Shown: positions 23,882 to 32,667, numbered from the stretch's first letter. The stretch is DNA of 40,606 bases from Myxococcales bacterium (GCA_023248815.1 JAHFDV010000003.1:1-40606), one strand, 5' to 3'. Made by a program: numbers and translations. Notes: generated by a model from the letters alone, not told the origin.

Positions 23882-24871
23882 ATGAGCCTCGTTAGATTTG
23901 CCGTAAGCGCCGCTTTCATTTCTCTCGGCTCGATGTGTCAGGGAAAGTCGAACGGGACCGAGACGATCAACAAGGAACAGACGCCGACGACGGCCGCAGC
24001 CGACGTGAACCTCACCGGTGTCGACACGAGCTCGCTCACCCCGCGTGAGAAGGCCGAGTGGTCGAAGTACGTGAGCGAGTTTCTCTCGCCCTGCCCCGAC
24101 GTTCCGGTTTCGGTAGCGCAGTGCGTGACCGAGAAGCGCACGTGTGGGCGCTGTGTGCCCGCCGCGAAGTACTTGGTCCGGAGCGTTCGCGACGGCATGG
24201 CGCGTGAACAGGTCGAGACGGGTTACAAGAACAGGTTCGATGCGAGCAAAGTGAAGTCGATCCCGATCGACGGATCGCCCACGAAAGGCTCCGAGAACGC
24301 GCCGGTCACGATCGTCGAATTCGCGGACTTCTCATGTCCGTTCTGCGCGGCCTACGCGCCCGTCCTCGAGAAGGCTTTCGAAGAGCACAAGAACGAGGTT
24401 CGCGTCGTCTTCAAGTTCATGCCGCTCCCGGGTCACGGTGAGCCCGCACTTCGCTCGGCGCGAGCCGGAATCGCGGCGTGGAAAGTTGCCGACAAGTTTT
24501 GGGAGATGAACAAGAAGATGTTCGCGAACCAGCAACACTTCGAGCAGAGCGATCTCGAGATGTACGCGAAGGACGTCGGCGTTCCGCTCGACAAGTTCAA
24601 GGCGACGATGGGCGCCGACGCGACGAAAGAGCGCCTCGCGCAAGATCAGAAGCTCGCCGATTCGCTTCAAGTTCACGGCACTCCGTCGATCTTCATCAAC
24701 GGACGAGAGTTCAATCTCAAAGAAGACATCAACGAGTGGATCGCGCAGGAAGCGGCCTCGGCGTCGGTTCCCGGCAAGACGGTCGGCGCAGTTCCGAGCG
24801 CCTCTGCGGCTGTTTCCGCGGCGACGCCCGGTGCGAGCGCGGCTCCCGTGACTTCGGCAAAAGCGAAGTAA
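23882..24871 (+). CDS. DsbA-like periplasmic thiol oxidoreductase, probable lipoprotein
   Basis: The ATG at 23882 is chosen because it begins an export signal (MSLVRFAVSAAFISLG) that ends near a Cys (GSMC, an imperfect lipobox). 329 residues. About residues 45-115 hold a Cys-rich preface with CGRC plus two more Cys. The DsbA-like thioredoxin fold follows: VTIVEFADFSCPFCAAY (active site CPFC), a helical insert, and the cis-Pro segment VHGTPSIFINGREF. Similar exported proteins oxidise or isomerise disulfides. The tail is Ala/Ser/Val-rich low complexity. The next gene starts 9 bp after the stop, so the two are likely cotranscribed. Confidence 0.85.
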   Translation: MSLVRFAVSAAFISLGSMCQGKSNGTETINKEQTPTTAAADVNLTGVDTSSLTPREKAEWSKYVSEFLSPCPDVPVSVAQCVTEKRTCGRCVPAAKYLVRSVRDGMAREQVETGYKNRFDASKVKSIPIDGSPTKGSENAPVTIVEFADFSCPFCAAYAPVLEKAFEEHKNEVRVVFKFMPLPGHGEPALRSARAGIAAWKVADKFWEMNKKMFANQQHFEQSDLEMYAKDVGVPLDKFKATMGADATKERLAQDQKLADSLQVHGTPSIFINGREFNLKEDINEWIAQEAASASVPGKTVGAVPSASAAVSAATPGASAAPVTSAKAK

Positions 24872-24880
24872 CGAAAGCCT

Positions 24881-25618
24881 TTGCGAACCAGCACCGACAA
24901 CTGCGGCTGCTTCCCGACGGGAAGACACTACGCGGGCATCGCGCATCTTCTTCGCGCGATCGTGCGCGGGCTCGTCGAGGATCTCGCGCAAGACGGCGCC
25001 TGGCGTGATCACCCGATCGCCCTCATCGACGTCGAAACGACCGGTCGGGACTCCTCGACCGACCGCGTGATCGAAGTGGGTATCGCGCTCGGCCGCGGCG
25101 GCGTGGTCGTCGCGCGATACAACTGGCTCATCAATCCAGGCGGCCCCATTAGCCCCGAGTCGACAGCCGTTCACGGCATCAAAGACGAAGACGTCAAAGA
25201 CTCACCGAGCTTCGCCGAGATCGCTCACGAGATCGCACAGGCACTCGCCGGGACGATTCCTGCGGCCTACAACGCCGGCTTCGACCGCGCCTTCATGCTC
25301 GCGGAATTCGGACGCACGGGTCACGCCTTCCCGAAGAACGCCGCGCTCACGCAAGGCACGGAATGGATCGATCCTCTCGTCTGGGCGCGCGAGCTTCAGC
25401 GTGAAGAAAAATCTCGCGCCCTCGGAGACGTTGCGCAGCGCCTCGGTGTCGCGCTCGAAAACGCCCACCGCGCCAGCGAAGACGCCGAGGCTGCACTGCT
25501 CGTTCTCTACAAGCTCGGTGAAGACGCGCGCATCCCCACTTCGTACGGCGGCCTCGTCCAAGAGCAGCGCCGCTTGGGCCTCGCGCAAGCCGACGAGCGC
25601 CGTTTCTGGAAGAGCTAG
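24881..25618 (+). CDS. DEDDh 3'-5' exonuclease (DnaQ/RNase T superfamily)
   Basis: 245 residues from a TTG start 9 bp after the DsbA-like gene; there is no clear ribosome-binding site, so a slightly different start is possible. All exonuclease motifs are visible: Exo I IDVETTG (DxE), TAVHGIKDEDV, Exo II YNAGFDRAFM (D), and Exo III HRASEDAEA (H and D), as in the proofreading subunit of DNA polymerase III and stand-alone DnaQ-like enzymes. The N-terminus contains CGCFPTGRHYAG, which is not part of the usual fold. No polymerase gene is near, so a repair or RNA-processing role is as likely as proofreading. Confidence 0.85.
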   Translation: MRTSTDNCGCFPTGRHYAGIAHLLRAIVRGLVEDLAQDGAWRDHPIALIDVETTGRDSSTDRVIEVGIALGRGGVVVARYNWLINPGGPISPESTAVHGIKDEDVKDSPSFAEIAHEIAQALAGTIPAAYNAGFDRAFMLAEFGRTGHAFPKNAALTQGTEWIDPLVWARELQREEKSRALGDVAQRLGVALENAHRASEDAEAALLVLYKLGEDARIPTSYGGLVQEQRRLGLAQADERRFWKS

Positions 25619-25647
25619 CCTTCGCTCGAAGCGAGTCACCCTCGGCT

Positions 25648-26724
25648 TCAGCGAAAAGCGCGTGGAACGCCTGAAAATCCAGGTCCGATCTCGTTCTTCA
25701 CGCCTTGAACGGTCGGCTCGGCGCCCGTTGCGTCGCTGAGATCGAGCACGGGCGTCGTTCCTGAGCCGGTGCGCGAGAACACGTTGCCCTCGAAGGAGAT
25801 CAGATGCGCACCGAACGTCACGCGCACGACGGATCGCGCTTCATTCTCGATTTCGAATCGATTGCGTGTGAATCGATAGTCGCCATCGCTCGATGTCGCT
25901 TCTTCGTCTCCGCCGAGACGGACGAGATGATAGTGCTCGTGGCCATTTCCGCGAATGACGTTGTCGACGATGTCGGAGCTCGTGGGGCGCGGCTTTCCTT
26001 TCACGATCTCGGGCCCGATGAGATCGAGCGCCTGGTAGTAGGCGCCTTCGATCGTCGACCCGCGAATCTCGTTCCTCTCCGCGCGGCTCTTCACCGCGTT
26101 GCCACCGAGACCATCGTGCACGCGGCTCTGCAAGAGTCGAAACGTCGCTTGGGGATACGCCGCTTGATCGGTCGCAACGTAGATTTGATGACGGCGATCA
26201 CCACTTCCGGCGTGGTGGACGTCGACGCGCTCGAGCGTGAGCGAACCCGAATTCGTATCGGAAGCGAGAATGCCGTGGGAGGCGCAGTCGTGGACTTCAC
26301 TGTCGCGGATCGTGACGTCGTTTCCTTCGACGAATACCGCCGCGAGCCTTCCGCCTGTCACTTCGACGCCCTCGACGAGAATGTGCTCTCCGCGAATCGC
26401 CAACGTGTAGCGGTCGTCTTTCGACGCGAAGCGTGGTCGCTTCCCGTTTTCGACCGTTCCGACGACGCGGATCGGCTCGAGAGCCGTGCCACTGCCCTCG
26501 AGATTCATCGCGGGATAGTCGACGCCCCCTTCGAGGGTCAACGTGTCGCCAGGACCGAGATCCGGAGTCAGACTGCCCACGGACTTGTGATCGCGATGAG
26601 GTCCCACCGCGAAAGACCGATGGCCGCGACGCGCGTGAAGACGACGACGAATCACGAATGCAACGGCGACCATCGCCAAGAGGACGGCGATGATTCCCGC
26701 GGCGACTCGCGCATGCTTCTTCAC
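25648..26724 (-). CDS. Membrane-anchored right-handed parallel beta-helix protein
   Basis: 358 residues. N-terminal signal anchor (ARVAAGIIAVLLAMVAVAFVI) followed by a basic stretch. The rest has the repeat pattern of a parallel beta-helix (pectate-lyase or chondroitinase-B type): IRVVGTVENGK, LAIRGEHILVEGVEVTGG, VFVEGNDVTIRDSEVHDC, GSLTLERVDVHHAG, IVDNVIRGNGH. Proteins of this fold bind or cleave acidic polysaccharides, but active-site residues cannot be fixed here. Its ATG overlaps the stop of the DUF4091 gene (ATGA), so it is the third gene of a coupled operon. Confidence 0.82.
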   Translation of the reverse strand: MKKHARVAAGIIAVLLAMVAVAFVIRRRLHARRGHRSFAVGPHRDHKSVGSLTPDLGPGDTLTLEGGVDYPAMNLEGSGTALEPIRVVGTVENGKRPRFASKDDRYTLAIRGEHILVEGVEVTGGRLAAVFVEGNDVTIRDSEVHDCASHGILASDTNSGSLTLERVDVHHAGSGDRRHQIYVATDQAAYPQATFRLLQSRVHDGLGGNAVKSRAERNEIRGSTIEGAYYQALDLIGPEIVKGKPRPTSSDIVDNVIRGNGHEHYHLVRLGGDEEATSSDGDYRFTRNRFEIENEARSVVRVTFGAHLISFEGNVFSRTGSGTTPVLDLSDATGAEPTVQGVKNEIGPGFSGVPRAFR

Positions 26725-28601
26725 GCAGGTCGCTTCTTTCGTCCCAAGAAGATCACGAGCGCGACGACGGCGACGATGAGCGCACCGAAGAGCGCTTTCG
26801 TGCGAAGGCGCATCTTGTCGGGCTTCGCGGCGACGGCACGAACGGGCTCTTTGCGCGTGAAGTTCACCTCGGCGTGCGCACCACGGAGGACGTCGTGGAG
26901 TGCTTTTCGGGCTTCGAAGAAGTCGGCGCCGCGCTCGGGCCAGCTCGGAGCGCCTTTCGCTTCGCTCAACGCCAACGGCACGATGGCATCGACGATCGCT
27001 TCGGTACGGAGACGATCCTTTGCGCGCGCCATTGCGATGAGCTCGGCGTCTTCGAGACCGCGACGGATCATCTTCAGTTTCAGGGACGGAATCAGTTCGT
27101 CTTCCAAGCCGAGGTCGAGCATCCCAGGACCGCTTTGGCTACCCGGATAGAGAAGGAGGCCGTCGCCGTTTTGATGATCCCCGTCGCCATTGTGGAAGGT
27201 CTCGGCCGTCGTCAACGGATCGAAGCCGCGCTCGCCGCCTTTTCCACCACGATTGCCGTCGAGCCAAAACGTGCTCTCCCAATAGAACCACTTCCAAAGC
27301 TTGTACTTTGCACTGATCCAGCCGTTGGCGAGAAGATCGGTCGCGGGGACATCGAGCACCATCGCGCCGGCGTAAGGCCTCTTGCCGTTGTAGACGCCCA
27401 CGGACTGCGTCGAGGTTCCGTCGTCACGCACGGGCGTGTACGCGTCGGTCGTCATGAAGACGACGTCGGCGGATTGCGCGCGTGCTGGCAAGCTGCAGGT
27501 GACTCCGACACGGATCTTCTTGCGAAGGGCGGGCGCATCTTCGAACGCGTGATCGAGCTCCTTTTTCCAATCCGCCGCGCGGGTGCTCTTGCAGTCTTCG
27601 TCGATCGCGTAGATGAACGGCGTAACGACCTCGAACGCTTTTCCTCCGCCCGCCGCGAGATGTTCGATCAGCCCGCGCGCGTGCGCGGCCTTTTCGGATG
27701 TCGGTTCCTTGTAGGCTCCGTACATGCCGAGAATCACCGTGGACGAAGGCGCGCCCGCGCCGAAGCCGACGAGATCGGCGAAGGTCGTCCCGCGAATGGC
27801 TGAGAGCTCGTTTTCCAGTGCTTCCCGCTCGTGCGCCTCTTCGACGCTTGCCGTCGTCGAACGTGGGAGGTCCGTCACTCCATCGAGACCGTGTGCATGG
27901 AGGATTTTTCTCGCCGACAGCTCGCCGCGCGCGCCGTCGATCCCGCGCTTCTTGAGCGTCTCGACGTCGAAGTACGTGAAGGCGCGTCCGCTTGGATAGG
28001 GAAGGCGGTCGGCAACGAAGCGAATCTGGAACGGCCTTCGCTGCGCGATCGTCTCGCCGCGTTTGACGACGATCTCTCCCGAGTACGTGCCCGCAGGAGG
28101 TGTCGTCGTCGGAACGACGTCTACGAAGACGACGTGACGACCGAGATTCGGTTCCGTCGAAACGCCGCTGGGAACGAGAGGGTCGGCGAGCTCCCCCGTG
28201 TGTCTTTCGGGATCGGGAATCGCGCTCTCTTCGAACGCGAGGGCGCCGCCTTCACGGTCGTTTCCACTTGCACGCGCGACTCGCAAGAAGCGCTCGTCGT
28301 ACGTCGTGACGCCAACGGCGAGCTTGTTTCCTTCGGCGGACGTGAGCGTCGTCGCATCGCTGAAAGAGACCGACCACTTGTCGCCAGAGCGCTCGTCGAT
28401 CACGACCTGGAACGACACGACCTCGTCCGTGAGGGCATCGAGCACGATGGGGCCCTCTCCGAAGACGCTCGCAGGAAGCGGCGCCGTCGCATGAACGCGC
28501 TCGGCGTCGTCGAGAAAGGTGATGGCGGCACGAGCGGGGCGCGCGAGAAAAAGCGTTCCGAGTGCCAGCATAGAAAAGATCGCCACTCGTCGACTCGTCA
28601 T
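26721..28601 (-). CDS. Exported DUF4091 (GH123-like) protein with C-terminal membrane anchor
   Basis: The ORF runs to 28982, but the start is ATG at 28601, which overlaps the preceding stop as ATGA and begins a signal peptide (MTSRRVAIFSMLALGTLFLARPARA). 626 residues. The N-terminal half is a beta-rich region with PPAGTYSGEIVVKRG, as found before GH123-like catalytic domains. The DUF4091 signature follows at about 480-560: WKWFYWESTFWLD, DGLLLYPG, IPSLKLKMIRRGLEDAELI. The end is one membrane helix (FGALIVAVVALVIFL) with a GRKKRPA tail. It is probably a glycoside hydrolase-like protein tethered to the membrane; substrate unknown. Confidence 0.82.
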   Translation of the reverse strand: MTSRRVAIFSMLALGTLFLARPARAAITFLDDAERVHATAPLPASVFGEGPIVLDALTDEVVSFQVVIDERSGDKWSVSFSDATTLTSAEGNKLAVGVTTYDERFLRVARASGNDREGGALAFEESAIPDPERHTGELADPLVPSGVSTEPNLGRHVVFVDVVPTTTPPAGTYSGEIVVKRGETIAQRRPFQIRFVADRLPYPSGRAFTYFDVETLKKRGIDGARGELSARKILHAHGLDGVTDLPRSTTASVEEAHEREALENELSAIRGTTFADLVGFGAGAPSSTVILGMYGAYKEPTSEKAAHARGLIEHLAAGGGKAFEVVTPFIYAIDEDCKSTRAADWKKELDHAFEDAPALRKKIRVGVTCSLPARAQSADVVFMTTDAYTPVRDDGTSTQSVGVYNGKRPYAGAMVLDVPATDLLANGWISAKYKLWKWFYWESTFWLDGNRGGKGGERGFDPLTTAETFHNGDGDHQNGDGLLLYPGSQSGPGMLDLGLEDELIPSLKLKMIRRGLEDAELIAMARAKDRLRTEAIVDAIVPLALSEAKGAPSWPERGADFFEARKALHDVLRGAHAEVNFTRKEPVRAVAAKPDKMRLRTKALFGALIVAVVALVIFLGRKKRPA

Positions 28602-29587
28602 TTTAGAAGTCCCTTCCACTCTGCGGACAGCTCGGGCGCGTGCTCCAAAAAAGGCGCCTTCGAGGCGCTCGAGAGCGTGTGCCAATAGAGAACGTTTTCG
28701 TATTGGCCGCTCGCCACTAGGTCGAGCGTCGCGGCGAATGTTTTTGCGGTGTATGTCGCGTCGAGGTGAAGACCTGCCGCGTGCGCCTTTTTCATCACCG
28801 CGTCGCCAGCTTCCGTCGCAATTCCATACCCTGCACCGCGATACCCGCGCTCGACACGGACGCGTTTCCCTGTGAAGCGAACCTTGCGAAACCGAGCGAC
28901 GCTGCTCGCGAGGCGTCGCATGAAAGGTCCGGCGGCCCAAGGAGGGTCCGTCACGACGACCCCAACGAGATCCGTCTCCCACCCGAGCTCTTCGATGCCG
29001 ACCGCAATGCCCGCCATCGTGCCCCCTGAGCCGAGCGTCACGACGATCGCGTCGGGCCTCGGAAGGACGCCCTCTTCGACTTGCTTGGCGAGCTCGTGAA
29101 CCGCGTCGGCGTAGGCACTCGCGCCAACCACATTCGAGCCACCGACCGTGATGACGAACTTTCCCGAGAGAAGAGCCCAGAGCAGTCGAAACCCTGCGGT
29201 GAGAAGCGAAGAGGTCTTGCGGATGACGAGTCCCTGACTGAGCCCGGCACGAATGTTCGAGACGACGTGATCGGTTTTGACCTGCGGAAATAGAACGCCC
29301 TCGACGACGTGCCCGAAGTGCTTTCCAAAGATCACGGTCGCGAGGACGTGATTGCTCCCCGCCGCACCGACCGTGACAATCGTCTTCTCTCGTGGAACGC
29401 CCTTGAGGATCTCGGCGAGCTTTCGCGCTTTGTTCCCGCCGTAGGTCTTGTGCGTGAGGTCGTCGCGCTTCACGAAAAGCGTCGTTTTCTCGGTCGAGAG
29501 AGAATCAATACGGTCGACGGGCGTCGGCAGCTCCAGCGCTAGATTACGGCCATTTTTGCGAGTCGTTTCGCTCTCGTCACTCATCAT
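28598..29587 (-). CDS. PLP-dependent D-cysteine desulfhydrase / ACC deaminase-like enzyme
   Basis: 329 residues, fold-type II PLP enzyme. Seen: RDDLTHKTYGGNKARKL with the Schiff-base lysine K53, the substrate loop GAAGSNH, the phosphate-binding TLGSGGTMAG, and a helical region after it. These fit the 1-aminocyclopropane-1-carboxylate deaminase / D-cysteine desulfhydrase family, which breaks small amino acids to ammonia plus a keto acid (and sulfide for D-cysteine). Members cannot be separated safely by eye. Starts at adjacent ATG codons 29587/29584. It leads a three-gene operon joined by ATGA overlaps, and its partners are envelope proteins. Confidence 0.85.
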   Translation of the reverse strand: MMSDESETTRKNGRNLALELPTPVDRIDSLSTEKTTLFVKRDDLTHKTYGGNKARKLAEILKGVPREKTIVTVGAAGSNHVLATVIFGKHFGHVVEGVLFPQVKTDHVVSNIRAGLSQGLVIRKTSSLLTAGFRLLWALLSGKFVITVGGSNVVGASAYADAVHELAKQVEEGVLPRPDAIVVTLGSGGTMAGIAVGIEELGWETDLVGVVVTDPPWAAGPFMRRLASSVARFRKVRFTGKRVRVERGYRGAGYGIATEAGDAVMKKAHAAGLHLDATYTAKTFAATLDLVASGQYENVLYWHTLSSASKAPFLEHAPELSAEWKGLLK

Positions 29588-29637
29588 GAGGCCCGCCGTG
29601 AAGTCGCCATGAGACCGCGAGCGTAGCGTTCTTGGGC

Positions 29638-29652
29638 GGGAACCTCACCTGC
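29638..29652 (+). promoter_or_regulatory. Sigma-54-like -24/-12 element before glnB
   Basis: GGGAACCTCACCTGC keeps the GG-N10-GC geometry of sigma-54 promoters about 50 bp before the glnB start. The flanking bases match the consensus only in part. Nitrogen genes are often sigma-54 controlled, so context favours it. Confidence 0.3.
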
Positions 29653-29675
29653 GTTTCATTCGGAAACACTCCTGA

Positions 29676-30074
<399 letters not shown>

Positions 30075-30152
30075 GCGGCCCGCAGCAATGTTTCAAAAGT
30101 CAGCGACCAACAGAATGGCTGCGCGCAGACGCGGCGAAGAAAGGACATCCGG

Positions 30153-31568
30153 ATGACACCGAAGGAAGTAATCGAGCTCGCGAAGAAGAACGACGTCAAG
30201 TTCGTCGACTTGAAGTTCATCGACCTGCCAGGCATCTGGCAGCACACGACGCTCCCCGTTTGGCGACTCGACGAAGCACTCTTCGAAGACGGCATCGGCT
30301 TCGACGGATCTTCGATTCGCGGATGGCAGCCGATCAACGCGTCCGACATGTTGATGATTCCGGAGGCGGACACCGCCGTCTTGGATCCCTTCCACGCAAA
30401 CTCCACGATCTCCCTCGTCTGTTCGGTCTACGACCCGATCACGAAGCAGCCCTACTCGCGCGATCCGCGCCACATCGCGCGCAAAGCGGAGATGTATCTC
30501 AAGCAAACGGGCATCGCCGATACGGCGTTCATGGGTCCCGAAGCCGAGTTCTTCGTCTTCGACGACGTTCGCTTCGATCAGTCGAACCCGAGCGCGGGCT
30601 TCTATTACATCGACAGCAACGAAGCTGCGTGGAACAGCGGTCGCGAGGAGTATCCGAACCTCGGATACAAGACGCGTCACAAGGAAGGCTACTTCCCTTG
30701 CCCCCCGACGGACACGCTCGCCGATCTCCGCGCCGAGATGATGCTCACGCTCATGGCATCCGGCATCGAAGTCGAGGTCGGTCACCACGAAGTCGCGACG
30801 GCAGGTCAGTGCGAAATCGGCATGAAGTTCGGCCGCCTTCTTCCCTGCGCCGACCAACTGATGTGGTTCAAGTACGTCGTCAAGAACGTCGCGCGCAAAG
30901 CGGGCAAGACGGCGACCTTCATGCCGAAGCCACTCTTCGGCGACAACGGTTCGGGTATGCACGTGCACCAGTCTCTTTGGAAAGACGGCAAGCCGCTCTT
31001 CGGCGGCGATCGCTATGCAGGCCTCAGCGAAACGGCGCTCCACTACATCGGCGGCATCTTGAAGCACGCGAAGTCGATCGCAGCGCTCACGAACCCGACC
31101 ACCAACTCCTATCGTCGTCTCGTTCCCGGCTTCGAAGCTCCCGTAAACCTCGCGTACTCGAGCCGCAACCGTTCGGCCTCGGTGCGCATTCCGATCACGG
31201 GCCCATCGCCCAAGACGCGCCGCATCGAAGTGCGCTTCCCCGATCCGAGCGCCAATCCGTATCTCGCATTCTCGGCGATGCTGATGGCCGGTCTCGACGG
31301 CATCCAGAACAAGATCAACCCGGGCGATCCGATGGACAAGGACATCTACGCGCTCGCACCGGAAGAGCTCAAAGAAGTGCCGCAAATGCCGGGCGGTCTC
31401 GAAGTCGCTCTCGACAATCTCGAACGCGATCACGAGTTCCTCCTCCGCGGCGACGTGTTCACGAAGGATCTCATCGAGGAGTACCTCGACTTCAAGCGCA
31501 CGAAAGAGCTCAACCCGATCCGCATGCGTCCGACGCCGCACGAGTTCGTCCTTTACTACGACGTATGA
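30153..31568 (+). CDS. glnA: Glutamine synthetase, type I
   Basis: 471 residues, complete GSI. It makes glutamine from glutamate, ammonia and ATP as a dodecamer. Seen: the N-terminal beta-grasp ([14 protein letters not shown]), the signature FDGSSIRGW, the metal ligands in [12 protein letters not shown] and [17 protein letters not shown], the ATP-binding [24 protein letters not shown], and Y399 in [11 protein letters not shown], at the position of the adenylylated tyrosine of enterobacterial GlnA. That Tyr makes regulation by GlnE likely, in line with glnB upstream. An AAAGGA ribosome-binding site precedes the ATG. Confidence 0.98.
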   Translation: MTPKEVIELAKKNDVKFVDLKFIDLPGIWQHTTLPVWRLDEALFEDGIGFDGSSIRGWQPINASDMLMIPEADTAVLDPFHANSTISLVCSVYDPITKQPYSRDPRHIARKAEMYLKQTGIADTAFMGPEAEFFVFDDVRFDQSNPSAGFYYIDSNEAAWNSGREEYPNLGYKTRHKEGYFPCPPTDTLADLRAEMMLTLMASGIEVEVGHHEVATAGQCEIGMKFGRLLPCADQLMWFKYVVKNVARKAGKTATFMPKPLFGDNGSGMHVHQSLWKDGKPLFGGDRYAGLSETALHYIGGILKHAKSIAALTNPTTNSYRRLVPGFEAPVNLAYSSRNRSASVRIPITGPSPKTRRIEVRFPDPSANPYLAFSAMLMAGLDGIQNKINPGDPMDKDIYALAPEELKEVPQMPGGLEVALDNLERDHEFLLRGDVFTKDLIEEYLDFKRTKELNPIRMRPTPHEFVLYYDV

Positions 31569-31587
31569 GAAACTAGAGACGATCGCA

Positions 31588-31614
31588 GGCCGCAGCGGCG
31601 CCCACGCTGCGGCC
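31588..31614 (+). terminator. GC-rich hairpin 3-prime of glnA (edge of repeat copy 1)
   Basis: GGCCGCAGC-N9-GCTGCGGCC, a perfect 9-bp stem 20 bp after the glnA stop. No T-run follows. It overlaps the outer edge of the first repeat copy, so it may serve both as 3-prime end structure and as part of the repeat. Confidence 0.45.
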
Positions 31615-31677
31615 CCGCGGAGCCGGCGGCCCTGCGGCGCGGGAGGGCCGACCGTGCGGGTCCGCACGGCGTCATCC
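31590..31677 (-). repeat. Repeat element copy 1 (inverted)
   Basis: The reverse complement begins GGATGACGCCGTGCGGACCC and matches copies 2 and 3, including an internal CCGTGCGG-AC-CCGCACGG palindrome, CGCCGCAGGGCCGCC, and the GCGTGGGCG edge shared with copy 3. Together with copy 2 and the flanking sequence it forms a long inverted repeat. Confidence 0.85.
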
Positions 31678-31742
31678 TTGCTTCAGCCTTATTTTGCGCG
31701 CCTCCGGTTGCGTCCACGGGGCCTTGCATGAGCGCCGCTGCG
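31678..31742. repeat. Left inner arm of the long inverted repeat
   Basis: Contains CGGTTGCGTCCAC and CTTGCATGAGCGCCGC; the reverse complements appear in the right arm at about 31879-31947 (GCGGCGCTCATGCAAG, GTGGACGCAACCG). It extends the copy 1/copy 2 homology to roughly 150 bp per arm. Confidence 0.75.
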
Positions 31743-31878
31743 ACCCGCTACGGGCGTGCGAACAGCTCGTGGATGCTACCACGTGGAATAGTGCATACTG
31801 CATTCCTTTTGAGTACTTGTGATCGACTAGATTGGGCCGATCGACGCGTATCTAAGACCACGCCTATCTAGTGATGAG

Positions 31879-31947
31879 CGAGCCACTGCGGCGCTCATGC
31901 AAGGGGCGGTGGACGCAACCGAGGCGCGCACGACCACGTTCAAGCAA
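31879..31947. repeat. Right inner arm of the long inverted repeat
   Basis: Imperfect reverse complement of 31678-31742. Joined directly to repeat copy 2. The roughly 135-bp centre between the arms is noticeably richer in A and T and holds no ORF. Confidence 0.75.
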
Positions 31948-32118
31948 GGATGGCGCCGTGCGGACCCGCACGGTCGACCCCACTGCGCGCCGCAGGGCCG
32001 CCGGCTCCGCCGCCCCGCCGCCGTGGTTCGCGATGGTTCTACAGGGTGCAAGAGCTGCGCTCGATGCGTAAACGCGTTTCCAACTCAACTCACCGTAAAA
32101 ATGCGTACCGAAGGAAAA
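31948..32118 (+). repeat. Tandem unit A (repeat copy 2 plus vapC tail fragment)
   Basis: Starts GGATGGCGCCGTGCGGACCC and ends with a fragment of the vapC 3-prime end (CTCACCGTAAAAATGCGTAC). The same order of blocks recurs in unit B starting 171 bp downstream. Confidence 0.85.
32085..32117 (-). pseudogene. Duplicated 3-prime end of vapC
   Basis: 33 bp that match the last ten codons plus stop of vapC (32290-32322) with one mismatch. It has no upstream coding part and so is a remnant carried by the tandem duplication. Confidence 0.8.
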
Positions 32119-32322
32119 GGATGGCGCCGTGCGGACCCGCACGGTCGACCTCGCTGCGCGCCGCAGGGCCGCCAGCTCCGCCGCCCCGCCGCGTGGGCGT
32201 CGCAGTGGTTCGCGATGGCTCCCCAAAGGTGCAAGAGCTGCGCTCGATGCGTGAGCGCGTCTCCAACTCAGCTCACCGTAAACTCCATCTCAGCTCACCG
32301 TAAAAATGCGTACCGAAGGAAA
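32119..32322 (+). repeat. Tandem unit B (repeat copy 3 running into vapC)
   Basis: The second unit begins GGATGGCGCCGTGCGGACCC, repeats GGTGCAAGAGCTGCGCTCGATGCGT-like sequence of unit A, and carries an extra small duplication of CTCAGCTCACCGTAAA before it merges into the true vapC 3-prime end. Confidence 0.85.
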
Positions 32323-32667
32323 GAACGCGCGCAGCCGTTCGAGGTCCCCGACGTCGCTCGTGTAGACGGCGTCACCGCGTTGCGCTGCCGAGGCCATCAC
32401 GATCGCGTCCACCGTGGTTGCTCCGCGCACTGTTGCCATCGCCTCTCCCGCGATTCGCGCTAGGTCGGCAGTGAGCGGTTCGATCGAGACGGCTCCTAGA
32501 ATCGTCTCGCGGATGTCGCTTCGACCGCGCCACCATTCAGCGACGACGTCAGCAGGCACGATGGGCACGACTCCTAGTGTCGCAGCGCGATGAAGGACCT
32601 GCCACACGCGCTGGCGCCTCCGTTCGAGCGCGATGAGAGCACCGGTATCGAGGGTCAGCGTCTTCAC
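32290..32667 (-). CDS. vapC: VapC-type PIN-domain toxin (ribonuclease)
   Basis: 125 residues from GTG at 32667; the longer ORF in the track reads through the antitoxin gene and is wrong. PIN acidic residues are visible: D7 in LTLDTGALIALER, E44 in DVVAEWW, D87 in TTVDAIVMA and D105 in VYTSDVGDL. VapC toxins cut tRNA or rRNA in a Mg-dependent way when not bound by VapB. The GTG overlaps the vapB stop (GTGA), the classical coupled arrangement. The last codons lie inside a duplicated block, and the neighbouring DNA is a repeat cluster. Confidence 0.92.
   Translation of the reverse strand: MKTLTLDTGALIALERRRQRVWQVLHRAATLGVVPIVPADVVAEWWRGRSDIRETILGAVSIEPLTADLARIAGEAMATVRGATTVDAIVMASAAQRGDAVYTSDVGDLERLRAFFPSVRIFTVS

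Larger units (their letters stand above)
31569..32289. other. Gene-free repeat cluster between glnA and vapC
   Basis: No real gene. It contains three copies of a GC-rich element, a long imperfect inverted repeat (left arm to about 31742, right arm from about 31879), an AT-richer centre (31743-31878) and a 171-bp tandem duplication. The apparent ORFs here are translations of the repeat in several frames and carry no protein family pattern. Confidence 0.8.

Noticed and set aside
30093-31667. Minus-strand ORF of 524 aa and plus-strand ORF 30260..31576 over glnA
   Set aside because: Both overlap the unmistakable glutamine synthetase; long only because of codon bias.
31864-32463. ORFs 31864..32226 (-), 31897..32463 (+), 31950..32303 (+) in the repeat island
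   Set aside because: They are translations of the repeated GC-rich element in different frames; the repeated peptide STVRVRTAPS follows from DNA repetition and not from a protein family.
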